This document shows positions 46,548-59,147 of a stretch of DNA of 64,000 nucleotides, in pieces. The first letter of the stretch is position 1; the number at the start of each line of letters is the position of its first letter. The notes under the pieces were generated by a model. That model was given only the letters and a program-made list of their open reading frames with translations, made no database searches and was not told where the DNA came from. The stretch lies in contig NC_089863.1 in NCBI RefSeq assembly GCF_036373705.1, positions 4,654,357-4,718,356 of the forward strand. The letters run 5' to 3'. The position numbers and the translations under genes are program-made. This stretch comes from Amia ocellicauda. Lineage: Eukaryota > Chordata > Actinopteri > Amiiformes > Amiidae.

Positions 46548-47587
46548 GATCACGGCAGCCTTTTACAGAAGAGCAATGATTGCTGCCTCAATAAAGTGTT
46601 CATCTCTTTCCATTACGTTGCAATCCTGTTCCGTCCTGTCTCAAAATGTTGTCATTACCCTCGAGTGGAATATCCGGGGTGGCGGTGTGCATGGTGGGAG
46701 ATGGCCTGCGAGGGTGCAGGGCGCGTCTGCTTGCATTGGGTCTTGGGTGGGGGCTGGTGTGGCTGAAATGCCAGCGCTGAATTTTTGGTCCTGGGGCGAG
46801 GTATATGAGAAAAGGCCCCACTATCAAGATTTCAAGTGACCACACCACCCTCAATCAATTCCCCGCAAAGCCCAAGTTACTGGTGGGCACTTCAGCAGCC
46901 AAAGAGCCACACCTTGGAGCAATTAGAAGATGGAATGAAACGAAAGCAATGACATTAAGATCTACACCTCCATAAAACAAGAGGCAAAGCTCTCACCCTT
47001 GGGGAAGGTGCACGTACAGCCCAGATAGCATCAGGAATGTAAAGTTCATGTTTCGGACGGTGTTAATGAGCTCTTCTAATCTCTCATTTTTATTACATTC
47101 ATCATTCGCTTCTCTCTATTCAATATGGTTGTGTATTATGGTTGGCATTATATTGCCTTTTATTTTGTGTTTTGATTTGCTTTCACCTCATTGTCTCATT
47201 TCTTATTCCCAACTGTTATTATTAAGCTTGCACGTGTGCCTTATTATCATTTGTTTTCGTTTGAGGGAATCAGCGCCGCACAACACCCCTGGGTCCACCT
47301 GCACTCCATCACCAAGCGTTCCTCGGGTACTTGGGCCATAAGTAATGAACGTCAGGTGTGCGTCTGTGTGTCTCAGCTCCCAGGATGCGTGCGCCGCTTT
47401 TCCATCCACGACCCCAGTCTTGACCCTGCATCTACGAAACACTGCATTAAGATCCTGTGTGGCCACATTCGCAACTGTATACAGACCACTGTGTGTTTTT
47501 GGTTCATTTGGATGCCGCCTGGGAGTCTTGCTGAAACCAAGCAACGTCGTCAACCTGGTCGTTGAAGACGGGCAAAAACATGGCTAT

Positions 47588-47669
47588 TGGCAGCAGTGGG
47601 ATTTGAACCTACGCCTCCGAAGAGACTGGAGCCTTAATCCAGCGCCTTAGACCGCTCGGCCTCGCTACC
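47588..47669 (-). tRNA. tRNA-Leu(AAG)-derived, unit 27, U8 lost
   Basis: Same as unit 25: A8, A51 and T66. Confidence 0.68.
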
Positions 47670-48069
47670 CGGGGAAGGACCTTGTCTTACCGCTTTGTAT
47701 GTCTGGATGTATGTAAGCATGCATGCACGCATACATGCATGCACGCATGCATGTATGTATGAAGTTATTGTCATGATGATTTCAATGATCAAATCCTATG
47801 CATTTAATCTAGTTTCGTCAAAAGACGTCGATTAAGGTGAAGTCTTGTGTCTGCGTGCAATTTGACTACGAGTCCACTGCGCAGTATGTGCGGGTCACAA
47901 TACAATCCTTTCGAGCCCGTACAGATTGGGATGTTTTCATGCTAAATGTACTCGGTGCATCTTCAACAGCAGCAAAGGTCAACAGCGCTGTTGAAAATGT
48001 TGATACGCAGAAGCGTCCACCACGTGAGATGACTGATGCAGGTGTGACCGTAGACATCGTGGTGGGTGT

Positions 48070-48151
48070 GGTAACGTGGCCGAGTGGTCTAAGGCGCTTC
48101 ATTTAAGCTCCAGTCTCTTTGGAGGCGTGGGTTGGAATCCCACCTTTGCCA
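48070..48151 (+). pseudogene. tRNA-Leu-like (TAA), unit 27
   Basis: Same as unit 25. Confidence 0.75.
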
Positions 48152-48265
48152 ACTTCCTTTAGCCATTAAAGTCATGGTGCTTTCCTAGTTGCACCTCGTC
48201 GTTCCATTTCACACGTTACTTTTCTGGACATGTACTTTGCATGTCAACGGGGAGCGCTCTCGGCA

Positions 48266-48347
48266 GACGAGGTGGCCGAGTGGTTAAGGCGATGGACTGC
48301 TAATCCATTGTGCTGTGCACGCGTGGGTTCGGATACCATACTCTTCG
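48266..48347 (+). pseudogene. tRNA-Ser(GCT)-like, unit 27
   Basis: Common form, as unit 6. Confidence 0.77.
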
Positions 48348-49387
48348 GATCACGGCAGCCTTTTACAGAAGAGCAATGATTGCTGCCTCAATAAAGTGTT
48401 CATCTCTTTCCATTACGTTGCAATCCTGTTCCGTCCTGTCTCAAAATGTTGTCATTACCCTCGAGTGGAATATCCGGGGTGGCGGTGTGCATGGTGGGAG
48501 ATGGCCTGCGAGGGTGCAGGGCGCGTCTGCTTGCATTGGGTCTTGGGTGGGGGCTGGTGTGGCTGAAATGCCAGCGCTGAATTTTTGGTCCTGGGGCGAG
48601 GTATATGAGAAAAGGCCCCACTATCAAGATTTCAAGTGACCACACCACCCTCAATCAATTCCCCGCAAAGCCCAAGTTACTGGTGGGCACTTCAGCAGCC
48701 AAAGAGCCACACCTTGGAGCAATTAGAAGATGGAATGAAACGAAAGCAATGACATTAAGATCTACACCTCCATAAAACAAGAGGCAAAGCTCTGACCCTT
48801 GGGGAAGGTGCACGTACAGCCCAGATAGCATCAGGAATGTAAAGTTCATGTTTCGGACGGTGTTAATGAGCTCTTCTAATCTCTCATTTTTATTACATTC
48901 ATCATTCGCTTCTCTCTATTCAATATGGTTGTGTATTATGGTTGGCATTATATTGCCTTTTATTTTGTGTTTTGATTTGCTTTCACCTCATTGTCTCATT
49001 TCTTATTCCCAACTGTTATTATTAAGCTTGCACGTGTGCCTTATTATCATTTGTTTTCGTTTGAGGGAATCAGCGCCGCACAACACCCCTGGGTCCACCT
49101 GCACTCCATCACCAAGCGTTCCTCGGGTACTTGGGCCATAAGTAATGAACGTCAGGTGTGCGTCTGTGTGTCTCTGCTCCCAGGTTGCGTGCGCCGCTTT
49201 TCCATCCACGACCCCAGTCTTGACCCTGCATCTACGAAACACTGCATTAAGATCCTGTGTGGCCACATTCACAACTGTATACAGACCACTGTGTGTTTTT
49301 GGTTCATTTGGATGCCGCCTGGGAGTCTTGCTGAAACCAAGCAACGTCGTCAACCTGGTCGTTGAAGACGGGCAAAAACATGGCTAT

Positions 49388-49469
49388 TGGCAGCGGTGGG
49401 ATTTGAACCCACGCCTCCGAAGAGACTGGAGCCTAAATCCAGCGCCTTCGACCGCTCGGCCACGCTACC
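49388..49469 (-). tRNA. tRNA-Leu(TAG), unit 28, near-canonical
   Basis: TAG copy with one change in the variable part of the D loop (T20b to G). Stems and boxes are intact and T5 is present. Probably the only good Leu gene in units 23-36. Confidence 0.9.
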
Positions 49470-49869
49470 CGGGGAAGGACCTTGTCTTACCGCTTTGTAT
49501 GTCTGGATGTATGTAAGCATGCATGCACGCATACATGCATGCACGCATGCATGTATGTATGAAGTTATTGTCATGATGATTTCAATTATCAAATCCTATG
49601 CATTTAATCTAGTTTCGTCAAAAGACGTCGATTAAGGTGAAGTCTTGTGTCTGCGTGCAAACAGACTACGAGTCCACTGCGCAGTATGTGCGGGTCACAA
49701 TACAATCCTTTCGAGCCCGTACAGATTGGGATGTTTTCATGCTAAATGTACTCGGTGCATCTTCAACAGCAGCAAAGGTCAACAGCGCTGTTGAAAATGT
49801 TGATACCCAGAAGCGTCCACCACGTGAGATGACTGATGCAGGTGTGACCGTAGAGATCGTGGTGGGTGT

Positions 49870-49951
49870 GGTAACGTGGCCGAGTGGTCTAAGGCGCTTC
49901 ATTTAAGCTCCAGTCTCTTTGGAGGCGTGGGTTGGAATCCCACCGTTGCCC
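49870..49951 (+). pseudogene. tRNA-Leu-like (TAA), unit 28
   Basis: Discriminator A is C. A73 is a main leucine identity base in animals, so leucylation would suffer. Confidence 0.76.
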
Positions 49952-50065
49952 ACTTCCTTTAGCCATTAAAGTCATGGTGCTTTCCTAGTTGCACCTCGTC
50001 GTTCCATTTCACACGTTACTTTTCTGGACATGTACTTTGCATGTCAACGGGGAGCGCTCTCGGCA

Positions 50066-50147
50066 GACGAGGTGGCCGAGTGGTTAAGGCGATGGACTGC
50101 TAATCCATTGTGCTGTGCACGCGTGGGTTCGGATACCATACTCTTCG
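50066..50147 (+). pseudogene. tRNA-Ser(GCT)-like, unit 28
   Basis: Common form, as unit 6. Confidence 0.77.
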
Positions 50148-51187
50148 GATCACGGCAGCCTTTTACAGAAGAGCAATGATTGCTGCCTCAATAAAGTGTT
50201 CATCTCTTTCCATTACGTTGCAATCCTGTTCCGTCCTGTCTCAAAATGTTGTCATTACCCTCGAGTGGAATATCCGGGGTGGCGGTGTGCATGGTGGGAG
50301 ATGGCCTGCGAGGGTGCAGGGCGTGTCTGCTTGCTTTGGGTCTTGGGTGGGGGCTGGTGTGGCTGAAATGCCAGCGCTGAATTTTTGGTCCTGGGGCGAG
50401 GTATATGAGAAAAGGCCCCACTATCAAGATTTCAAGTGACCACACCACCCTCAATCAATTCCCCGCAAAGCCCAAGTTACTGGTGGGCACTTCAGCAGCC
50501 AAAGAGCCACACCTTGGAGCAATTAGAAGATGGAATGAAACGAAAGCAATGACATTAAGATCTACACCTCCATAAAACAAGAGGCAAAGCTCTCACCCTT
50601 GGGGAAGGTGCACGTACAGCCCAGATAGCATCAGGAATGTAAAGTTCATGTTTCGGACGGTGTTAATGAGCTCTTCTAATCTCTCATTTTTATTACATTC
50701 ATCATTCGCTTCTCTCTATTCAATATGGTTGTGTATTATGGTTGGCATTATATTGCCTTTTATTTTGTGTTTTGATTTGCTTTCACCTCATTGTCTCATT
50801 TCTTATTCCCAACTGTTATTATTTAGCTTGTACGTGTGCCTTATTATCATTTGTTTTCGTTTGAGGGAATCAGCGCCGCACAACACCCCTGGGTCCACCT
50901 GCACTCCATCACCAAGCGTTCCTCGGGTACTTGGGCCATAAGTAATGAACGTCAGGTGTGCGTCTGTGTGTTTCTGCTCCCAGGTTGCGTGCGCCGCTTT
51001 TCCATCCACGACCCCAGTCTTGACCCTGCATCTACGAAACACTGCATTAAGATCCTGTGTGGCCACATTCGCAACTGTATACAGACCACTGTGTGTTTTT
51101 GGTTCATTTGGATGCCGCCTGGGAGTCTTGCTGAAACCAAGCAACGTCGTCAACCTGGTCGTTGAAGACGGGCAAAAACATGGCTAT

Positions 51188-51269
51188 TGGCAGCGGTGGG
51201 ATTTGAACGCACGCCTCCGAAGAGACTGGAGCCTTAATCCAGCGCCTCAGACCGCTCGGATACGCTACC
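51188..51269 (-). tRNA. tRNA-Leu(AAG)-derived, unit 29, degenerate
   Basis: G9 to A and G10 to T in box A, A21 to G, and G52 to C at the first base of box B. Both promoter boxes are hit. Confidence 0.62.
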
Positions 51270-51669
51270 CGGGGAAGGACCTTGTCTTACCGCTTTGTAT
51301 GTCTGGATGTATGTAAGCATGCATGCACGCATACATGCATGCACGCATGCATGTATGTATGAAGTTATTGTCATGATGATTTCAATGATCAAATCCTATG
51401 CATTTAATCTAGTTTCGTCAAAAGACGTCGATTAAGGTGAAGTCTTGTGTCTGCGTGCAAACAGACTACGAGTCCACTGCGCAGTATGTGCGGGTCACAA
51501 TACAATCCTTTCGAGCCCGTACAGATTGGGATGTTTTCATGCTAAATGTACTCGGTGCATCTTCAACAGCAGCAAAGGTCAACAGCGCTGTTGAAAATGT
51601 TGATACCCAGAAGCGTCCACCACGTGAGATGACTGATGCAGGTGTGACCGTAGACATCGTGGTGGGTGT

Positions 51670-51751
51670 GGTAACGTGGCCGAGTGGTCTAAGGCCTTTC
51701 ATTTAAGCTCCAGTCTCTTTGGAGGCGTGGGTTGGAATCCCACCGTTGCCA
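51670..51751 (+). pseudogene. tRNA-Leu-like (TAA), unit 29
   Basis: 'aaggcctttc' replaces 'aaggcgcttc', altering base 26 and the first anticodon-stem pair. Confidence 0.75.
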
Positions 51752-51865
51752 ACTTCCTTTAGCCATTAAAGTCATGGTGCTTTCCTAGTTGCACCTCGTC
51801 GTTCCATTTCACACGTTACTTTTCTGGACATGTACTTTGCATGTCAACGGGGAGCGCTCTCGGCA

Positions 51866-51947
51866 GACGAGGTGGCCGAGTGGTTAAGGCGATGGACTGC
51901 TAATCCATTGTGCTGTGCACGCGTGGGTTCGGATACCATACTCTTCG
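51866..51947 (+). pseudogene. tRNA-Ser(GCT)-like, unit 29
   Basis: Common form, as unit 6. Confidence 0.77.
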
Positions 51948-52987
51948 GATCACGGCAGCCTTTTACAGAAGAGCAATGATTGCTGCCTCAATAAAGTGTT
52001 CATCTCTTTCCATTACGTTGCAATCCTTTTCCGTCCTGTCTCAAAATGTTGTCATTACCCTCGAGTGGAATATCCGGGGTGGCGGTGTGCATGGTGGGAG
52101 ATGGCCTGCGAGGGTGCAGGGCGTGTCTGCTTGCTTTGGGTCTTGGGTGGGGGCTGGTGTGGCTGAAATGCCAGCGCTGAATTTTTGGTCCTGGGGCGAG
52201 GTATATGAGAAAAGGCCCCACTATCAAGATTTCAAGTGACCACACCACCCTCAATCAATTCCCCGCAAAGCCCAAGTTACTGGTGGGCACTTCAGCAGCC
52301 AAAGAGCCACACCTTGGAGCAATTAGAAGATGGAATGAAACGAAAGCAATGACATTAAGATCTACACCTCCATAAAACAAGAGGCAAAGCTCTCACCCTT
52401 GGGGAAGGTGCACGTAAAGCCCAGATAGCATCAGGAATGTAAAGTTCATGTTTCGGACGGTGTTAATGAGCTCTTCTAATCTCTCATTTTTATTACATTC
52501 ATCATTCGCTTCTCTCTATTCAATATGGTTGTGTATTATGGTTGGCATTATATTGCCTTTTATTTTGTGTTTTGATTTGCTTTCACCTCATTGTCTCATT
52601 TCTTATTCCCAACTGTTATTATTAAGCTTGCACGTGTGCCTTATTATCATTTGTTTTCGTTTGAGGGAATCAGCGCCGCACAACACCCCTGGGTCCACCT
52701 GCACTCCATCACCAAGCGTTCCTCGGGTACTTGGGCCATAAGTAATGAACGTCAGGTGTGCGTCTGTGTGTCTCTGCTCCCAGGTTGCGTGCGCCGCTTT
52801 TCCATCCACGACCCCAGTCTTGACCCTGCATCTACGAAACACTGCATTAAGATCCTGTGTGGCCACATTCACAACTGTATACAGACCACTGTGTGTTTTT
52901 GGTTCATTTGGATGCCGCCTGGGAGTCTTGCTGAAACCAAGCAACGTCGTCAACCTGGTCGTTGAAGACGGGCAAAAACATGGCTAT

Positions 52988-53069
52988 TGGCAGCGGTGGG
53001 ATTTGAACGCACGCCTCCGAAGAGACTGGAGCCTAAATCCAGCGCCTTCGACCGCTCGGCCACGCTACC
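52988..53069 (-). tRNA. tRNA-Leu(TAG), unit 30, box B altered
   Basis: Like unit 28 (G20b) but with G52 to C, which mismatches C62 and alters box B. Confidence 0.75.
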
Positions 53070-53469
53070 CGGGGAAGGACCTTGTCTTACCGCTTTGTAT
53101 GTCTGGATGTATGTAAGCATGCATGCACGCATACATGCATGCACGCATGCATGTATGTATGAAGTTATTGTCATGATGATTTCAATTATCAAATCCTATG
53201 CATTTAATCTAGTTTCGTCAAAAGACGTCGATTAAGGTGAAGTCTTGTGTCTGCGTGCAAACAGACTACGAGTCCACTGCGCAGTATGTGCGGGTCACAA
53301 TACAATCCTTTCGAGCCCGTACAGATTGGGATGTTTTCATGCTAAATGTACTCGGTGCATCTTCAACAGCAGCAAAGGTCAACAGCGCTGTTGAAAATGT
53401 TGATACGCAGAAGCGTCCACCACGTGAGATGACTGATGCAGGTGTGACCGTAGACATCGTGGTGGGTGT

Positions 53470-53551
53470 GGTAACGTGGCCGAGTGGTCTAAGGCGCTTC
53501 ATTTAAGCTCCAGTCTCTTTCGAGACGTGGGTTGGAATCCCACCTTTGCCA
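53470..53551 (+). pseudogene. tRNA-Leu-like (TAA), unit 30
   Basis: 3' ctttgcc as in units 23-27, with variable arm 'tcgagacg'. Confidence 0.75.
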
Positions 53552-53665
53552 ACTTCCTTTAGCCATTAAAGTCATGGTGCTTTCCTAGATGCACCTCGTC
53601 GTTCCATTTCACACGTTACTTTTCTGGACATGTACTTTGCATGTCAACGGGGAGCGCTCTCGGCA

Positions 53666-53747
53666 GACGAGGTGGCCGAGTGGTTAAGGCGATGGACTGC
53701 TAATCCATTGTGCTGTGCACGCGTGGGTTCGGATACCATACTCTTCG
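53666..53747 (+). pseudogene. tRNA-Ser(GCT)-like, unit 30
   Basis: Common form, as unit 6. Confidence 0.77.
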
Positions 53748-54787
53748 GATCACGGCAGCCTTTTACAGAAGAGCAATGATTGCTGCCTCAATAAAGTGTT
53801 CATCTCTTTCCATTACGTTGCAATCCTGTTCCATCCTGTCTCAAAATGTTGTCTTTACCCTCGAGTGGAATATCCGGGGTGGCGGTGTGCATGGTGGGAG
53901 ATGGCCTGCGAGGGTGCAGGGCGTGTCTGCTTGCTTTGGGTCTTGGGTGGGGGCTGGTGTGGCTGAAATGCCAGCGCTGAATTTTTGGTCCTGGGGCGAG
54001 GTATATGAGAAAAGGCCCCACTATCAAGATTTCAAGTGACCACACCACCCTCAATCAATTCCCCGCAAAGCCCAAGTTACTGGTGGGCACTTCAGCAGCC
54101 AAAGAGCCACACCTTGGAGCAATTAGAAGATGGAATGAAACGAAAGCAATGACATTAAGATCTACACCTCCATAAAACAAGAGGCAAAGCTCTCACCCTT
54201 GGGGAAGGTGCACGTACAGCCCAGATAGCATCAGGAATGTAAAGTTCATGTTTCGGACGGTGTTAATGAGCTCTTCTAATCTCTCATTTTTATTACATTC
54301 ATCATTCGCTTCTCTCTATTCAATATGGTTGTGTATTATGGTTGGCATTATATTGCCTTTTATTTTGTGTTTTGATTTGCTTTCACCTCATTGTCTCATT
54401 TCTTATTCCCAACTGTTATTATTAAGCTTGCACGTGTGCCTTATTATCATTTGTTTTCGTTTGAGGGAATCAGCGCCGCACAACACCCCTGGGTCCACCT
54501 GCACTCCATCACCAAGCGTTCCTCGGGTACTTGGGCCATAAGTAATGAACGTCAGGTGTGCGTCTGTGTGTCTCTGCTCCCAGGTTGCGTGCGCCGCTTT
54601 TCCATCCACGACCCCAGTCTTGACCCTGCATCTACGAAACACTGCATTAAGATCCTGTGTGGCCACATTCACAACTGTATACAGACCACTGTGTGTTTTT
54701 GGTTCATTTGGATGCCGCCTGGGAGTCTTGCTGAAACCAAGCAACGTCGTCAACCTGGTCGTTGAAGACGGGCAAAAACATGGCTAT

Positions 54788-54869
54788 TGGCAGCAGTGGG
54801 ATTTGAACCCACGCCTCCGAAGAGACTGGAGCCTTAATCCAGCGCCTCAGACCGCTCGGATACGCTACC
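54788..54869 (-). tRNA. tRNA-Leu(AAG)-derived, unit 31, box A altered
   Basis: A9, T10 and G21 as in unit 29, with T66 (G-U). Box B is intact. Confidence 0.65.
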
Positions 54870-55269
54870 CGGGGAAGGACCTTGTCTTACCGCTTTGTAT
54901 GTCTGGATGTATGTAAGCATGCATGCACGCATACATGCATGCACGCATGCATGTATGTATGAAGTTATTGTCATGATGATTTCAATGATCAAATCCTATG
55001 CATTTAATCTAGTTTCGTCAAAAGACGTCGATTAAGGTGAAGTCTTGTGTCTGCGTGCAAACAGACTACGAGTCCACTGCGCAGTATGTGCGGGTCACAA
55101 TACAATCCTTTCGAGCCCGTACAGATTGGGATGTTTTCATGCTAAATGTACTCGGTGCATCTTCAACAGCAGCAAAGGTCAACAGCGCTGTTGAAAATGT
55201 TGATACCCAGAAGCGTCCACCACGTGAGATGACTGATGCAGGTGTGACCGTAGACATCGTGGTGGGTGT

Positions 55270-55351
55270 GGTAACGTGGCCGAGTGGTCTAAGGCGCTTC
55301 ATTTAAGCTCCAGTCTCTTTGGAGGCGTGGGTTGGAATCCCACCGTTGCCC
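55270..55351 (+). pseudogene. tRNA-Leu-like (TAA), unit 31
   Basis: Discriminator C, as in unit 28. Confidence 0.76.
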
Positions 55352-55465
55352 ACTTCCTTTAGCCATTAAAGTCATGGTGCTTTCTTAGTTGCACCTCGTC
55401 GTTCCATTTCACACGTTACTTTTCTGGACATGTACTTTGCATGTCAACGGGGAGCGCTCTCGGCA

Positions 55466-55547
55466 GACGAGGTGGCCGAGTGGTTAAGGCGATGGACTGC
55501 TAATCCATTGTGCTGTGCACGCGTGGGTTCGGATACCATACTCTTCG
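55466..55547 (+). pseudogene. tRNA-Ser(GCT)-like, unit 31
   Basis: Common form, as unit 6. Confidence 0.77.
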
Positions 55548-56587
55548 GATCACGGCAGCCTTTTACAGAAGAGCAATGATTGCTGCCTCAATAAAGTGTT
55601 CATCTCTTTCCATTACGTTGCAATCCTGTTCCGTCCTGTCTCAAAATGTTGTCATTACCCTCGAGTGGAATATCCGGGGTGGCGGTGTGCATGGTGGGAG
55701 ATGGCCTGCGAGGGTGCAGGGCGTGTCTGCTTGCTTTGGGTCTTGGGTGGGGGCTGGTGTGGCTGAAATGCCAGCGCTGAATTTTTGGTCCTGGGGCGAG
55801 GTATATGAGAAAAGGCCCCACTATCAAGATTTCAAGTGACCACACCACCCTCAATCAATTCCCCGCAAAGCCCAAGTTACTGGTGGGCACTTCAGCAGCC
55901 AAAGAGCCACACCTTGGAGCAATTAGAAGATGGAATGAAACGAAAGCAATGACATTAAGATCTACACCTCCATAAAACAAGAGGCAAAGCTCTCACCCTT
56001 GGGGAAGGTGCACGTACAGCCCAGATAGCATCAGGAATGTAAAGTTCATGTTTCGGACGGTGTTAATGAGCTCTTCTAATCTCTCATTTTTATTACATTC
56101 ATCATTCGCTTCTCTCTATTCAATATGGTTGTGTATTATGGTTGGCATTATATTGCCTTTTATTTTGTGTTTTGATTTGCTTTCACCTCATTGTCTCATT
56201 TCTTATTCCCAACTGTTATTATTTAGCTTGCACGTGTGCCTTATTATCATTTGTTTTTGTTTGAGGGAATCAGCGCCGCACAACACCCCTGGGTCCACCT
56301 GCACTCCATCACCAAGCGTTCCTCGGGTACTTGGGCCATAAGTAATGAACGTCAGGTGTGCGTCTGTGTGTTTCTGCTCCCAGGTTGCGTGCGCCGCTTT
56401 TCCATCCACGACCCCAGTCTTGACCCTGCATCTACGAAACACTGCATTAAGATCCTGTGTGGCCACATTCGCAACTGTATACAGACCACTGTGTGTTTTT
56501 GGTTCATTTGGATGCCGCCTGGGAGTCTTGCTGAAACCAAGCAACGTCGTCAACCTGGTCGTTGAAGACGGGCAAAAACATGGCTAT

Positions 56588-56669
56588 TGGCAGCGGTGGG
56601 ATTTGAACGCACGCCTCCGAAGAGACTGGAGCCTTAATCCAGTGCCTCAGACCGCTCGGATACGCTACC
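56588..56669 (-). tRNA. tRNA-Leu(AAG)-derived, unit 32, degenerate
   Basis: A9, T10, G21 and C52 as in unit 29, plus G26 to A. Confidence 0.6.
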
Positions 56670-57069
56670 CGGGGAAGGACCTTGTCTTACCGCTTTGTAT
56701 GTCTGGATGTATGTAAGCATGCATGCACGCATACATGCATGCACGCATGCATGTATGTATGAAGTTATTGTCATGATGATTTCAATGATCAAATCCTATG
56801 CATTTAATCTAGTTTCGTCAAAAGACGTCGATTAAGGTGAAGTCTTGTGTCTGCGTGCAAACAGACTACGAGTCCACTGCGCAGTATGTGCGGGTCACAA
56901 TACAATCTTTTCGAGCCCGTACAGATTGGGATGTTTTCATGCTAAATGTACTCGTTGCATCTTCAACAGCAGCAAAGGTCAACAGCGCTGTTGAAAATGT
57001 TGATACCCAGAAGCGTCCACCACGTGAGATGACTGATGCAGGTGTGACCGTAGACATCGTGGTGGGTGT

Positions 57070-57151
57070 GGTAACGTGGCCGAGTGGTCTAAGGCGCTTC
57101 ATTTAAGCTCCAGTCTCTTTGGAGGCGTGGGTTGGAATCCCACCGTTGCCC
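57070..57151 (+). pseudogene. tRNA-Leu-like (TAA), unit 32
   Basis: Discriminator C, as in unit 28. Confidence 0.76.
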
Positions 57152-57265
57152 ACTTCCTTTAGCCATTAAAGTCATGGTGCTTTCTTAGTTGCACCTCGTC
57201 GTTCCATTTCACACGTTACTTTTCTGGACATGTACTTTGCATGTCAACGGGGAGCGCTCTCGGCA

Positions 57266-57347
57266 GACGAGGTGGCCGAGTGGTTAAGGCGATGGACTGC
57301 TAATCCATTGTGCTGTGCACGCGTGGGTTCGGATACCATACTCTTCG
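57266..57347 (+). pseudogene. tRNA-Ser(GCT)-like, unit 32
   Basis: Common form, as unit 6. Confidence 0.77.
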
Positions 57348-58387
57348 GATCACGGCAGCCTTTTACAGAAGAGCAATGATTGCTGCCTCAATAAAGTGTT
57401 CATCTCTTTCCATTACGTTGCAATCCTGTTCCGTCCTGTCTCAAAATGTTGTCATTACCCTCGAGTGGAATATCCGGGGTGGCGGTGTGCATGGTGGGAG
57501 ATGGCCTGCGAGGGTGCAGGGCGTGTCTGCTTGCTTTGGGTCTTGGGTGGGGGCTGGTGTGGCTGAAATGCCAGCGCTGAATTTTTGGTCCTGGGGCGAG
57601 GTATATGAGAAAAGGCCCCACTATCAAGATTTCAAGTGACCACACCACCCTCAATCAATTCCCCGCAAAGCCCAAGTTACTGGTGGGCACTTCAGCAGCC
57701 AAAGAGCCACACCTTGGAGCAATTAGAAGATGGAATGAAACGAAAGCAATGACATTAAGATCTACACCTCCATAAAACAAGAGGCAAAGCTCTCACCCTT
57801 GGGGAAGGTGCACGTACAGCCCAGATAGCATCAGGAATGTAAAGTTCATGTTTCGGACGGTGTTAATGAGCTCTTCTAATCTCTCATTTTTATTACATTC
57901 ATCATTCGCTTCTCTCTATTCAATATGGTTGTGTATTATGGTTGGCATTATATTGCCTTTTATTTTGTGTTTTGATTTGCTTTCACCTCATTGTCTCATT
58001 TCTTATTCCCAACTGTTATTATTTAGCTTGCACGTGTGCCTTATTATCATTTGTTTTTGTTTGAGGGAATCAGCGCCGCACAACACCCCTGGGTCCACCT
58101 TAACTCCATCACCAAGCGTTCCTCGGGTACTTGGGCCATAAGTAATGAACGTCAGGTGTGCGTCTGTGTGTTTCTGCTCCCAGGTTGCGTGCGCCGCTTT
58201 TCCATCCACGACCCCAGTCTTGACCCTGCATCTACGAAACACTGCATTAAGATCCTGTGTGGCCACATTCGCAACTGTATACAGACCACTGTGTGTTTTT
58301 GGTTCATTTGGATGCCGCCTGGGAGTCTTGCTGAAACCAAGCAACGTCGTCAACCTGGTCGTTGAAGACGGGCAAAAACATGGCTAT

Positions 58388-58469
58388 TGGCAGCGGTGGG
58401 ATTTGAACGCACGCCTCCGAAGAGACTGGAGCCTTAATCCAGTGCCTCAGACCGCTCGGATACGCTACC
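58388..58469 (-). tRNA. tRNA-Leu(AAG)-derived, unit 33, degenerate
   Basis: Identical to the unit-32 copy. Confidence 0.6.
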
Positions 58470-58869
58470 CGGGGAAGGACCTTGTCTTACCGCTTTGTAT
58501 GTCTGGATGTATGTAAGCATGCATGCACGCATACATGCATGCACGCATGCATGTATGTATGAAGTTATTGTCATGATGATTTCAATGATCAAATCCTATG
58601 CATTTAATCTAGTTTCGTCAAAAGACGTCGATTAAGGTGAAGTCTTGTGTCTGCGTGCAAACAGACTACGAGTCCACTGCGCAGTATGTGCGGGTCACAA
58701 TACAATCTTTTCGAGCCCGTACAGATTGGGATGTTTTCATGCTAAATGTACTCGTTGCATCTTCAACAGCAGCAAAGGTCAACAGCGCTGTTGAAAATGT
58801 TGATACCCAGAAGCGTCCACCACGTGAGATGACTGATGCAGGTGTGACCGTAGACATCGTGGTGGGTGT

Positions 58870-58951
58870 GGTAACGTGGCCGAGTGGTCTAAGGCCTTTC
58901 ATTTAAGCTCCAGTCTCTTTGGAGGCGTGGGTTGGAATCCCACCGTTGCCA
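58870..58951 (+). pseudogene. tRNA-Leu-like (TAA), unit 33
   Basis: 'aaggcctttc' as in unit 29; discriminator A. Confidence 0.75.
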
Positions 58952-59065
58952 ACTTCCTTTAGCCATTAAAGTCATGGTGCTTTCCTAGTTGCACCTCGTC
59001 GTTCCATTTCACACGTTACTTTTCTGGACATGTACTTTGCATGTCAACGGGGAGCGCTCTCGGCA

Positions 59066-59147
59066 GACGAGGTGGCCGAGTGGTTAAGGCGATGGACTGC
59101 TAATCCATTGTGCTGTGCACGCGTGGGTTCGGATACCATACTCTTCG
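59066..59147 (+). pseudogene. tRNA-Ser(GCT)-like, unit 33
   Basis: Common form; the 3' flank has the clustered change 'cacaacaacc'. Confidence 0.77.

Larger units (their letters stand above)
39587..48586. repeat. Array units 23-27 (block with damaged Leu)
   Basis: Five 1,800-bp units sharing 'cctttgcca' at the end of the plus-strand Leu copy and 'tctctgctcc/caggatgcg' in the left half (unit 27 has 'tctcagctcc'). Units 23-25 also share 'ttattagattc' and 'acggtgtaaatg'. Units 24-27 share 'cctcgctacc' at the 5' end of the minus-strand Leu gene. Unit starts: 39587, 41387, 43187, 44987, 46787. Confidence 0.94.
48587..55786. repeat. Array units 28-31 (alternating TAG/AAG dimers)
   Basis: Units 28 and 30 share Leu(TAG), 'gccttcgacc' and 'tcaattatc'. 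Units 29 and 31 share Leu(AAG) with 'gcctcagacc' and 'cggatacgct'. The alternation gives a two-unit, 3,600-bp sub-period. Unit starts: 48587, 50387, 52187, 53987. Confidence 0.92.
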
